Positions 43,683-51,775 of a stretch of 64,000 bases of DNA are shown here, one piece after another. Below the pieces are notes generated by a model. It made no database searches. It worked only from the letters and a program-made list of their open reading frames with translations, and was not told the origin of the DNA. Where the stretch lies: contig NZ_JAGEKP010000024.1 in assembly GCF_017565305.1 (NCBI RefSeq), positions 124,001 to 188,000 of the forward strand. The letters run 5' to 3'. The DNA is from Leifsonia sp. TF02-11. Lineage in GTDB: Bacteria; Actinomycetota; Actinomycetes; Actinomycetales; Microbacteriaceae. Numbering within the stretch: the stretch's first letter is position 1; each line of letters begins with the position of its first letter. Position numbers and translations under genes: made by a program.

Positions 43683-45344
43683 ATGCATCACCCTGCCCTG
43701 CGCGGCACCCGAGCCGCCAAATCCCCCTGGCCGAAGCGGATTATCGCATCGCTGGTGGCCGTCCTCCTCTCACTCACGGGGCTGGCGGCCCTCGCGGCGC
43801 CCGCGAACGCCGCCGAGATCCCCGGAGCGATCACGAGCGTGAAGACCGACAAGTCGTCGTACGGCTACAGCGAGCGCCTCCGCCTGGACTTCACCTGGGC
43901 CGTCCCGGACGGCAGCACGCCAGGCGACACGTTCTCCCTGCAACTCCCCGACGCCCTGAACGCCGCGAGCCTCGCCCGTTTCACCCTGGCCGCCGCGGAC
44001 GGGAGCCCGGTCGCCACTGCCGCGTGGAACGGCAAGACCGTGGTCTTCACACTCACCGACTACGTCGCGTCGCACCGTTCGGTGGCCGGATCCGGCTTCC
44101 TCACCGCGCAGTGGGATCACAGCGTGGTCACCGAGACCGGAGGGCCGGTCGTGCTCACGTTCGGCACGAGCGTCACGACGGTGGAGATCGCCCCGAAGCC
44201 GACCCCGAAGCCCACGGACCCCGGCACCTCGCAGCCGTCCACCCCGCCCACGCAGCGCGGACTCTGGAAGGGCGCAGGCTGGGCCGACGGCTCGTACGAG
44301 GGCACCCGCGATCCCAAGGACAACATCAACTGGCTGGTCGAGCTGCCGGGCAACCCCACCGGATTCACCGGCCCCATCGACATCGTCGACCAGATCGGCC
44401 CCGGCAGCGCGATCGACTGCGCCACCATCCGGATCACCACGCGCGGCAGCCTCGCGGGAGGCACCCCGACCACCGCGGTCGATCCCTACCGCTACACCGT
44501 GGACTGCGCGGGTGCATCGCTCCACATCGTGCTCGACCGGATCGCGCCGAACGAGTTCATCGACGTCCGCTACCAGGGCACCATCACCGATCAGAGCCTC
44601 GGCAACTACTCCAACGCCGTCACCGTGACGGCCCCAGGGCAGACGTGGACCAAGACCCAGACCATCAAGCGCACCGCGGCGGGCGGCGTCGGCGGCGGGA
44701 CGCAGTCCGTCTCCGTCGGGGACTACGTGTGGCTGGACACCGACGCGAACGGACGCCAGGACGCCGGCGAGCACGGCATCCCGGGCGTGACGTTGAAGCT
44801 GACCGGACCGACCGGCGCGCCGGTGACCGGCGTCGGCGGGCAGGTCGTGGGCCCCACCGTGACCGACGCCCAGGGGAAGTACCTCTTCTCCGGCCTCCCC
44901 GTCCTCCCGGCCGGCCAGCACTACACGGTCACGATCGACCGGACCGCGTCGGCGAAGGCACTCGACGGGCTCACACCCACCCGCGAGCACGTGGGCGACA
45001 CCCAGGGCGACTCGTCGACGTGGACCGCCGAGTCCACCGACCTGACCACGGACGGCGCCTCCGACCTCACGCTCGACTTCGGGTTCCACGCGATTCCGAC
45101 GTCCACGCCGACGCCGACCGACCCGGCCACGACCACCCCGGGCGGCCAGGTCGTCCCCAACCCGCCGGCGACCCCCGCCCACCCGGCCGCCGCCGGCACC
45201 GGCGACCCCGTGGCGCTCGCGCACACCGGATCCGACATCGCACTCCCGATCGTCGCTGCCGTCGTGCTGCTTGCGCTCGGCCTGGGCGGGGTGCTGCTCG
45301 GCCGGCGACGCCGGCCCGCCCACCGCGGCCAGCTGCACGGCTGA
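43683..45344 (+). CDS. Cell-wall-anchored surface protein with SdrD B-like domain and LAHTG sorting signal
   Basis: 553 residues from ATG 43683 (a GTG at 43671 is also possible; neither has a clear ribosome site). Signal peptide: KSPWPKR, hydrophobic ASLVAVLLSLTGLAALAAP, cleavage after ANA. Residues about 45-165 form an adhesin-type Ig-like domain. A PKPTPKPT linker follows, then a second beta-sandwich and an SdrD B-type domain (VSVGDYVWLDTDANGRQDAGE, calcium-binding style) around 345-450. A Pro/Thr stalk leads to LAHTG, a membrane helix and RRRRPAHR. LAxTG is the class E sortase motif of actinobacteria. Probably attached to peptidoglycan and used in adhesion; no sortase gene is in the window. 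Confidence 0.88.
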   Translation: MHHPALRGTRAAKSPWPKRIIASLVAVLLSLTGLAALAAPANAAEIPGAITSVKTDKSSYGYSERLRLDFTWAVPDGSTPGDTFSLQLPDALNAASLARFTLAAADGSPVATAAWNGKTVVFTLTDYVASHRSVAGSGFLTAQWDHSVVTETGGPVVLTFGTSVTTVEIAPKPTPKPTDPGTSQPSTPPTQRGLWKGAGWADGSYEGTRDPKDNINWLVELPGNPTGFTGPIDIVDQIGPGSAIDCATIRITTRGSLAGGTPTTAVDPYRYTVDCAGASLHIVLDRIAPNEFIDVRYQGTITDQSLGNYSNAVTVTAPGQTWTKTQTIKRTAAGGVGGGTQSVSVGDYVWLDTDANGRQDAGEHGIPGVTLKLTGPTGAPVTGVGGQVVGPTVTDAQGKYLFSGLPVLPAGQHYTVTIDRTASAKALDGLTPTREHVGDTQGDSSTWTAESTDLTTDGASDLTLDFGFHAIPTSTPTPTDPATTTPGGQVVPNPPATPAHPAAAGTGDPVALAHTGSDIALPIVAAVVLLALGLGGVLLGRRRRPAHRGQLHG

Positions 45345-45360
45345 TCGCTCCGACCACCCT

Positions 45361-45392
45361 CCGAGGGACGCCCGTGTGCGGGCGTCCCTCGG
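45361..45392 (+). terminator. Strong terminator between surface protein and sigma factor
   Basis: CCGAGGGACGCCCG, loop TGTG, CGGGCGTCCCTCGG: a perfect 14-bp stem followed by ATTTGTTAGTTT. Only 34 bases remain before the sigma-factor ATG, so sigma expression may depend on read-through or on a promoter in that short gap. Confidence 0.85.
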
Positions 45393-45426
45393 ATTTGTTA
45401 GTTTCGAGGATCCGAGAGGAACGGGA

Positions 45427-47220
45427 ATGACGTCGTACGACTCCTTCTCCGACGTGGAGCTGATCGAGCTCGTCCGCGGCGGCGACAACGACGCCTTCGG
45501 CGTGCTCTGGGAACGGCACAACCGCGCAGGCGCCGTCGTCGCACGGTCGGCGACCTCCACGTCCGACCCGGAGGACATCACCGCCGAGGCGTACGCGAAG
45601 ATCCTCACGGCGATCCAGTCGGGAGGCGGCCCGACCAGTGCGTTCCGGCCGTACCTCTTCACAACGATCCGCAACATCGCCACCTCCTGGGGCCGATCGC
45701 GGCGCGAGACGCCGCTCGAGGACGCCGACGCCCTGGAGGACCCGTCGTTCGAGGAGGACGCGACCGTCGCCGCGCTCGACCGCTCGCTGACCGCCCGGGC
45801 GTTCCGCAGCCTCCCGAGCCGATGGCAGGAGGTGCTCTGGTACAGCGAGGTGGAGGAGATGTCGCCCAAGGACATCGCGCCGCTGCTCGGTATGAGCGCG
45901 AGCGCAGTCGCCGCCCTCGCCTACCGCGCGCGGGAGGGCCTGCGGCAGGCGTGGATCCAGGCGCACCTCGCCACCGTGGCCGCCGACTCCGAGCACCGGT
46001 GGACCATCGACCACCTCGGCGCCTACGCCAGGAAGAAGACGACCAAACGGGAGACGGCCAGGATCGACGCCCACCTCGCCGACTGCGCCCGCTGCAGCAT
46101 CGTCGCTGCGGAAGCGGAGGAGGTGGGCTCGCGGCTCGGCCTCGTGCTGCTCCCCCTCGTCGCCGGTGTCGCCGGGGCCACCGCCTACACCGCGTGGCTG
46201 CACGGCGGCGCGGGCTCGGCGGCCTATGCGCTCGGCCCGGACGGAGTCGCGGAGCCGTCTGGGACCTCGTCGCAGAGCGGCTCGGCGACCTCGACCTCCA
46301 CCCGCTGGGCGCTCGGCGTCACCGGCGCGGCGATCGCAGCCGCCGTGGCGCTCGGCTTCGTCATCGCGCCGGGGATCGCCGAGAGCCTCTTCGGCCGCAG
46401 CGCGCACCCCTCGGCGCAGGGCCCGGCGACCGAGCCGGCGCCGCCCGCCGATCCGGCACCGGCGATCCCGGCACCGACGGCGACCGCGGCGCCGCCCGCG
46501 CCCGTCGCACCGGAACCCCCGGTCGCCCCCGTGGTCGCCCCGGCCCCGGCCCCGGCCGCACCGGCCGTCGCCGTCGAACAGCAGCCTGCACCGCCGACCA
46601 CACCGACCGCGCCGACGACACCCACCGCACCCACGACACCGACCACGCCGACGACGCCGACGACACCGACCACGCCGACCACGCCGACCCTCGACGCACC
46701 CACGATCTCCGGTGTCGACACCGGAACCGGCCTCTACGCCGGCCTCCTCGCCCCGATCGTGTCGGGCACGGCCGGTCCGGGCGCGACCGTCACGCTCTTC
46801 GACCACGGTGCGAAGGTGGCCGAGCTCACCGCCGACGCCGCGGGCGCGTGGACCTCGGCGGAGCTGACGACCGTCCGACCGGACTTCTCGATCACGGCGA
46901 CGCAGACCGGCGCGACCGGCACCACGGCAGGTGTCACCTCCCCCGCCTCCCCGGCGACCACGGGGACGGTGATGGTGCCGGAGGTCACGGCTTCCGGTGG
47001 CGTCGGCACGGTCTCCGTGCAGGTCCACGGGCTCGTCGGCGCGACGGTCCGCGTCTACGCCGACGGCCACGCGTCCGGCTACACCTTCGTGCTCGACGGG
47101 AGCGGCGACGGCTCGGGCAGCTACGTCTCGATCATCGTCGGACCGCGGCGGATCGGCGCCGCGTACGAGGACGGACAGAGGCACGGACTGGTGACCGACG
47201 TCCCGATCATCGTGCAGTGA
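45427..47220 (+). CDS. ECF-type sigma factor fused to anti-sigma-like zinc motif, membrane segments and Ig-like C-terminal domain
   Basis: 597 residues; ATG 45427 with GAGAGGAA upstream. Region 2 lies at about 10-90 (DAFGVLWERHN, FRPYLFTTIRNIATSW) and region 4 at about 118-178 (RWQEVLWYSEVEEMSPKDIAPLLGMSASAVAALAYRAREGLR in outline). At 196-223 there is an H...H-x3-C-x2-C motif (HLADCARC), the zf-HC2 anti-sigma signature. Hydrophobic segments are at about 237-257 and 294-317. A Pro/Ala then TPT-repeat stalk follows (about 330-425), then an Ig-like domain (GTAGPGATVTLFDHGAKVAEL) and a beta-rich C-terminus. The membrane would hold the sigma domain inactive until a signal or proteolysis frees it. 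It lies between two genes sharing an ECF-like promoter. Confidence 0.87.
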   Translation: MTSYDSFSDVELIELVRGGDNDAFGVLWERHNRAGAVVARSATSTSDPEDITAEAYAKILTAIQSGGGPTSAFRPYLFTTIRNIATSWGRSRRETPLEDADALEDPSFEEDATVAALDRSLTARAFRSLPSRWQEVLWYSEVEEMSPKDIAPLLGMSASAVAALAYRAREGLRQAWIQAHLATVAADSEHRWTIDHLGAYARKKTTKRETARIDAHLADCARCSIVAAEAEEVGSRLGLVLLPLVAGVAGATAYTAWLHGGAGSAAYALGPDGVAEPSGTSSQSGSATSTSTRWALGVTGAAIAAAVALGFVIAPGIAESLFGRSAHPSAQGPATEPAPPADPAPAIPAPTATAAPPAPVAPEPPVAPVVAPAPAPAAPAVAVEQQPAPPTTPTAPTTPTAPTTPTTPTTPTTPTTPTTPTLDAPTISGVDTGTGLYAGLLAPIVSGTAGPGATVTLFDHGAKVAELTADAAGAWTSAELTTVRPDFSITATQTGATGTTAGVTSPASPATTGTVMVPEVTASGGVGTVSVQVHGLVGATVRVYADGHASGYTFVLDGSGDGSGSYVSIIVGPRRIGAAYEDGQRHGLVTDVPIIVQ

Positions 47221-47293
47221 GGACCCCGGGAGCCGTCGATTTCCCACCTCGGGGTGAAACCCGGGGTGAAACGCAGAGTGAGTTTATGAAACC

Positions 47294-47324
47294 CGCGTCA
47301 TCGTTCGGGGGTCCACGCGTCTCT
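47294..47324 (+). promoter_or_regulatory. ECF-like promoter of the 47414 gene
   Basis: GCGTCAT-N16-CGTCTCT, the same two elements and spacing as at 43482-43512. Initiation would be near 47331, giving a leader of about 80 bases. Confidence 0.55.
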
Positions 47325-47413
47325 TCAACGACGTGCCTCGCGCTGATGACCCGAACCTCCGCGCGGGGCACGTCGACGCCACCCGACCACGTCCGCTTAC
47401 CCGAAGAGAACCG

Positions 47414-47737
47414 ATGTCGACCTCTGTCCCCTCGACCGCGCTCCCGAACGCGCCGAAAGCCCACGCTCACCCGTCCTCCCTCCCCCGCCTCCACCGCCGG
47501 CACGCCGAAACCACGGCATCTCCCGTCGCGCTGACCGCGCGGTTCCTGGTCGCGCTCGTCGGCACGGACGTGCTGGCGTCGATGCCTGCGAACCGCGCCG
47601 CCCTGTCCGACCTCCTCGACCTGGAGGTCACGGAGCACGGCTACCGCCTGCTTGTCGCGCCGATGATCGGCGGCGCCCGCCCGATGCCCGACGCGGTCGT
47701 CGCGCACACCGGGTGGTGGTTCGGGCAGCTGCCGTGA
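47414..47737 (+). CDS. Small uncharacterised protein, candidate member of the sigma-factor regulon
   Basis: 107 residues from ATG 47414 with GAAGAGAA 5 bases upstream. A Pro/His/Ser-rich N-terminus (about 1-38) is followed by SPVALTARFLVALVGTDVLASMPANRAALSDLLDL and a compact C-terminal part ending HTGWWFGQLP. No signal peptide and no recognised family. Its leader shares an ECF-like promoter and the 13-mer CCGCTTACCCGAA (47393-47405) with the surface-protein gene upstream. Confidence 0.65.
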   Translation: MSTSVPSTALPNAPKAHAHPSSLPRLHRRHAETTASPVALTARFLVALVGTDVLASMPANRAALSDLLDLEVTEHGYRLLVAPMIGGARPMPDAVVAHTGWWFGQLP

Positions 47738-47773
47738 CCCGACTTCGCAGTGGTATAGAGCCGCCGGGCGCGG

Positions 47774-48247
47774 TCAGTCGGCCGCGTCCCCGGCGTCGGC
47801 GGTGACCGTGGCGCTCCAGGTGACGCCGAAGCGATCGGTGAGCATTCCGAACCCGGCACTCCACGCGGAGGCCGCCAACGGCTCGACGATCACCGCCCCC
47901 GCGGCCAGCCCGTCCCAGTAGCCCTGGAGCTCGTCGAGGGTGTCCGCGCCGATCGAGACGAAGAGGGCCTGATCGGTGATCGTGACGTTGTTCTCGCGAC
48001 GCGTCGACCCGCCGCCGGCGATCGTGCCCCCGCTCTCGCCGGGGATGTCGTAGGCCATCACCCGGAATCCGTTCTCGGCCGCGACGAGTCCGAACACGAT
48101 CCGGTCGGCGCCGGGGACATCGGCGGGCATGCCCACGTCGGAGTAGGCCGTGGCGACGAGATGGCCGCCGAACACGTCGCGGTAGAACTCCAGCGCAGCG
48201 CGGGCGTCTCCGCGGAAGTTGAGGTGGGGTGTGGTCTGGATGGTCAT
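47774..48247 (-). CDS. VOC family protein, PhnB/3-demethylubiquinone-methyltransferase-like
   Basis: 157 residues; ATG 48247 with GAGGAGC upstream is preferred over an earlier in-frame ATG without a site. Pattern TTPHLNFRGDARAALEFYRDVFGGHL is the PhnB-like start, and GFGMLTDRFGVTWSATV the usual end. Divergent from a WYL regulator 100 bp away, the common arrangement for this pair in actinobacteria, so it is probably its target. Confidence 0.9.
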   Translation of the reverse strand: MTIQTTPHLNFRGDARAALEFYRDVFGGHLVATAYSDVGMPADVPGADRIVFGLVAAENGFRVMAYDIPGESGGTIAGGGSTRRENNVTITDQALFVSIGADTLDELQGYWDGLAAGAVIVEPLAASAWSAGFGMLTDRFGVTWSATVTADAGDAAD

Positions 48248-48282
48248 CTGAGCTCCTCTGTCGAACGCCGGCCCGATCGGCC

Positions 48283-48299
48283 GACAGCTCAACGCTGTC
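48283..48299. promoter_or_regulatory. Candidate operator between VOC and WYL regulator
   Basis: GACAGC-TCAAC-GCTGTC: perfect 6-bp inverted repeat with 5-bp spacer in the 100-bp divergent intergenic region. Confidence 0.45.
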
Positions 48300-48347
48300 A
48301 GCCGTGTAGGTCGGTTTCTGTCCTAGACCTCGGTTAGCCTGGGGCGC

Positions 48348-49325
48348 ATGACGACGACCGCCCGGCTGCTCGGCCTCCTGTCGCTGCTGCAGACGCGGCG
48401 CGAATGGCCGGGTCCCCTGTTGGCCTCGCGGTTGGAGGTCAGCGACCGAACGGTCCGACGCGACATCGAGCGTCTGCGCGAACTGGGCTACACCATCGAG
48501 GCCACGATGGGTCCGGACGGCGGCTACCGGCTGGCCGCCGGCAGCGAGCTGCCGCCACTGCTTTTCGACGACGACCAGACCGTCGCCATCGCCGTCGCCC
48601 TGCGAACCGCACCCGGGGTGGGAGCACAGCTCGAGGAGGCGGCGGCGCGCGCCCTCGGCACCATCCGCCAGGTGATGCCCTCCCGCCTCCGGCACCGGCT
48701 CGACGCGCTCGAGGTCACCGCGGTCGGCCGCCCCGGCGACCCCGCGCCTGCCGGCGCCCCGTCGGACCTGCTCGTCACGCTCTCCGGCACGATCCGCGAC
48801 CGGCAGGTCCTCCGCTTCGACTACGGGGCCGACACGGGCGACGACCGGGTCTCGGCTCCCCCGCGCCGAGCCGAACCGCACCACCTGGTCACCTCTCAGG
48901 GGCGCTGGTATCTCGTCGCGTGGGACCTCGACCGCGACGCCTGGCGCCTGTTCCGCGTCGACCGGATCCACCCGCGGACCCCGCACGGCCCACGCTTCAC
49001 CCCGCGCACCGCTCCTGGGGGCGACGTCGACGCCTTCGTCTCGGCGCGCTTCCGCGGATCCGACGTCGACGAGTGGCCGTGCCGCGGCACCGTGATCCTC
49101 CACCGTCCCGCCCGCGACGTCGCACCGTTCGCCGGCGACGGAACGATCGAGCCGCTCGACGAGCACCGGTGCCGCCTCGAAGCCGGCTCCTGGTCATGGG
49201 AGGCGCTGGCCGCGTCCTTCGGGAGGTTCGGCGTCCCCATGGAGGTCGTCGGGCCGCCCGAGCTCGCCGCGGCGTTCCGGACGCTCGCGGAGCGGTATGC
49301 GGCGGGGGCGAGGGTGGGGCGGTAG
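48348..49325 (+). CDS. YafY/DeoR-type HTH regulator with WYL domain
   Basis: 325 residues. N-terminal winged helix RLLGLLSLLQTRREWPGPLLASRLEVSDRTVRRDIERLRELGY, then helical linker, then WYL domain from about 140 with VLRFDYG, RRAEPHHLVTSQGRWYLVAWDLDRDAWRLFRVDRI and a C-terminal WCX part (SWSWEALAASFGRFG). WYL domains sense ligands or nucleic acids. Likely controls the divergent VOC gene. Confidence 0.93.
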   Translation: MTTTARLLGLLSLLQTRREWPGPLLASRLEVSDRTVRRDIERLRELGYTIEATMGPDGGYRLAAGSELPPLLFDDDQTVAIAVALRTAPGVGAQLEEAAARALGTIRQVMPSRLRHRLDALEVTAVGRPGDPAPAGAPSDLLVTLSGTIRDRQVLRFDYGADTGDDRVSAPPRRAEPHHLVTSQGRWYLVAWDLDRDAWRLFRVDRIHPRTPHGPRFTPRTAPGGDVDAFVSARFRGSDVDEWPCRGTVILHRPARDVAPFAGDGTIEPLDEHRCRLEAGSWSWEALAASFGRFGVPMEVVGPPELAAAFRTLAERYAAGARVGR

Positions 49326-49364
49326 GTCCGCCCGTTCTCGAGGGCGCCCGAACGCACCCCCACA

Positions 49365-49610
49365 GTGTGCCACGCCACAATCCACGGCCTGCTGTCGCCG
49401 CAGGAGTACCGCATGGCCGAGCGCGCGGCGCGCGGGGCGACCAACGTCGCCATCGCCGGCGAGCTCTACATCAGCCCCAACACCGTCGACTACCACCTGC
49501 GGAAGGTGGTCCGGAAGCTCGGCATCACCTCTCGGCGGGAGCTCCCGGGAGCGCTGGGCGCTCTCACACGTCCCGGTCGAACAGGTCCTCCCACGTCTCC
49601 CGCCGGATGA
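49365..49610 (+). pseudogene. Fragment of a LuxR-type response regulator/transcription factor (HTH only)
   Basis: A GTG-initiated frame of 81 codons encodes a recognisable Lux[49 protein letters not shown]. No sensor or receiver domain precedes it and no ribosome site is visible. Its end overlaps the 3-prime end of lysA by 47 bp, which argues for a decayed remnant rather than a working gene, though a stand-alone HTH cannot be excluded. Confidence 0.55.
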
Positions 49611-50823
49611 CCGCCCGTGCCTCGCCGTCGCGCGCGAACACGACGGGCGGGCGGCGGTAGCCGTTGTAGTTGTTCGCCATCGTGTGCGTGTACGCGCCGG
49701 TGGCGGGCACGGCGAGGAGGTCGCCCACACGGGCGGCGGGCAGGCGCAGCGGGTCGATCAGCACGTCCCCCGACTCGCAGTGCCTCCCGACCACGACGAC
49801 GTCCTCCGCGTCCTCGTCGTTCAGGCGCCCGGCGAGGACGGCCTCGTAGCGCTGCCCGAACAGGGCGACCTCGAGGTTGTCGCCCATACCGCCGTCGACG
49901 GCGACGAAGGTGCGGGCGTCGCGTTTCACGGTGGTCACGGTGTAGAGGGTGAAGGCCGAACCGTTCACCAGGCTGCGGCCCGGCTCGATGATCAGCTCCG
50001 CGTCGGCGGGCAGGTGCTCGTCGCCCGCGGCGAGCAGGGCTTCGACGTACTCGTCGACGCTCGCGGGCCGGTCGGCGGTGGTGTAGCGGGCGCCGAGGCC
50101 GCCGCCGAGGTCGTACACCGGGAACGTGCCGAGGGCGGCCAGCGGCTCGACCGCCGCTGCGAGCTCCGCCGGGTCCATGATCTGCGAACCGACGTGGGCG
50201 TGCACCCCGCGCAGCTCGAGCAGCGGGCTCGCCTCGATCCGGGCGATGAGGCGGCGCGCTGCGCCGGCCGTGAGCCCGAACTTGGAGCCGACCTGGCCGG
50301 TCTGCACGCTGGGGTGGGTGGACGACGCGACCTCGGGGACGACGCGGACGAGGACGGGCTGCACACTCCCCGAGGCGACCAGCTGTTCGAGGCGGTCGAC
50401 GTCGTCTTCGTTGTCCACGACGACGAGCCCGATGCCGGCCTCCACCGCGATCCGCAGCTCCTCGGTGGTCTTGGCGTTGCCGTGCATGACGACGAGCGCC
50501 GGGTCCACGCCGGCACGCAGGGCGCCGAGGATCTCGCCGCCGCCCGCGACGTCCAGGCCGAGCCCCTCCTCCACCATGACCCGCTGGACGGCTGTGGCCG
50601 GGAACGCCTTCGACGCGAAGACCACGCGCGCGTTCGGACGACGCGACGTGAGGGCCGTGCGGTACTCCCGGGCTCTGGCGCGGAGGGCGCCCTCGTCGAC
50701 GACGATCGCGGGCGTGCCGAACTCCCGGGCGAGGTCGTCGACCCGGCAGCCGGCGACCACGAGGGTGCCGTCGGGGTCGACGGTCGCGCTGTCGGGGAAG
50801 AGGTCGAGGAGGGGATGCGGCAT
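49564..50823 (-). CDS. lysA: Diaminopimelate decarboxylase
   Basis: 419 residues, the usual size. PLP Lys is in VVFASKAFP (about residue 71), with HVGSQ (His stacking on PLP), [16 protein letters not shown] and the dimer-interface motif CESGDVL (catalytic Cys). Converts meso-diaminopimelate to L-lysine in the cytoplasm. It is next to an Orn/Lys/Arg-type decarboxylase and an APC permease. This may be a second lysA copy serving a local amine pathway rather than the housekeeping one; GAGAGA precedes ATG 50823. Confidence 0.9.
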   Translation of the reverse strand: MPHPLLDLFPDSATVDPDGTLVVAGCRVDDLAREFGTPAIVVDEGALRARAREYRTALTSRRPNARVVFASKAFPATAVQRVMVEEGLGLDVAGGGEILGALRAGVDPALVVMHGNAKTTEELRIAVEAGIGLVVVDNEDDVDRLEQLVASGSVQPVLVRVVPEVASSTHPSVQTGQVGSKFGLTAGAARRLIARIEASPLLELRGVHAHVGSQIMDPAELAAAVEPLAALGTFPVYDLGGGLGARYTTADRPASVDEYVEALLAAGDEHLPADAELIIEPGRSLVNGSAFTLYTVTTVKRDARTFVAVDGGMGDNLEVALFGQRYEAVLAGRLNDEDAEDVVVVGRHCESGDVLIDPLRLPAARVGDLLAVPATGAYTHTMANNYNGYRRPPVVFARDGEARAVIRRETWEDLFDRDV

Positions 50824-50878
50824 GGCTGGGTCTCTCGGTCGGGGTGGATCGGGCGGAACTGCTGGAGCGGAGGCCGCG

Positions 50879-51775
50879 TCAGCGTTCGGCGAGGCCGTGC
50901 GGGACGACGACGACCGGCACGGGCGAGTTGCGGAGGATCTTGGCAGCGTGCGAGCCGAGGAACACCCGCGCGATCGGGCCGAGCGTGCTCGACCCGACGA
51001 CCAGCACCTCGTCGCGCTCCCAGCCGATGTCCGCGAGCGCTGCCTCCCACGACTCACCGCGTCCTACGGCGACGCCGGTGACCTCGGGGGCGTCGGGCAG
51101 CTCGGTCACCTGGCGGACCAGCGACGCCGCGTGTTTCTCGACGTCGGCCGCCCAGGTGTCCGCGATGGCCTGGTCGGCGTCGAGCCCGGCACCCGACGTC
51201 CCGGAGTCGCGGGGCACGACGGCGAAGGAGGCGACCCGCAGGTCGGCGCCCGCAGCCGCGGCCACTCCGGCCGCGCCGAGCACGAGCGGCGTGGACGCTC
51301 CGGTTCCGCGGTAGGCGGCGGTCACCCGGCTGACGCGTGAGCCCGCCTCGGTGCGGTAGCCGCGAGGCGCGATGGCCACGGGGACCGGCGACGCGTGCAG
51401 CAGCGTGTCGCTCGCGGACCCGAGCGCGATCCGCCCCGGCTGCCCGGCCACCGCAGAGCCGACGACGATCATCGACGCCTCGCGCTGTTCGGCGAGCTCC
51501 ACCAGCCCACGACGAGCGGACGGCGCCTCGTGGAGCAGGTACTCCGCCGCGATCGACCCGCCGAGCACCGCCGCGGCGTGGTCGAGGGCGCCGTCGGCGT
51601 TGTCCCGCGTGTAGCCGCGCCACTCGGCGTCCGCGCCCCCGGCCGTGGACGGCCACGCGGGCGGGACGACGGCTGCCACGACCAGATCGGTCCCGGTCGA
51701 GCGTGCGAGCATCGCGGCCAGGTGCAGCGCGGATGCGGAACGGTGCGCGGGATCCACCCCGACGACGATGCTCAT
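50879..51775 (-). CDS. Universal stress protein, two UspA domains
   Basis: 298 residues. Two tandem Usp folds: the first starts IVVGVDPAHRSASALHLAAML and ends VVGSAVAGQPGRIALGSASDTLLHASPVPVAI; the second ends VVGSSTLGPIARVFLGSHAAKILRNSPVPVVVV. Both carry the G-x2-G-x9-G-S/T ATP-binding style. Overlaps the APC permease stop by 4 bp, so it is made together with the transporter, an arrangement also known for other transporter-Usp pairs. Confidence 0.92.
   Translation of the reverse strand: MSIVVGVDPAHRSASALHLAAMLARSTGTDLVVAAVVPPAWPSTAGGADAEWRGYTRDNADGALDHAAAVLGGSIAAEYLLHEAPSARRGLVELAEQREASMIVVGSAVAGQPGRIALGSASDTLLHASPVPVAIAPRGYRTEAGSRVSRVTAAYRGTGASTPLVLGAAGVAAAAGADLRVASFAVVPRDSGTSGAGLDADQAIADTWAADVEKHAASLVRQVTELPDAPEVTGVAVGRGESWEAALADIGWERDEVLVVGSSTLGPIARVFLGSHAAKILRNSPVPVVVVPHGLAER

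Noticed and set aside
46590-46690. TPT/ACC-type repeats as a microsatellite or recombination hotspot
   Set aside because: They encode a Pro/Thr stalk in frame with the surrounding protein and need no other explanation.
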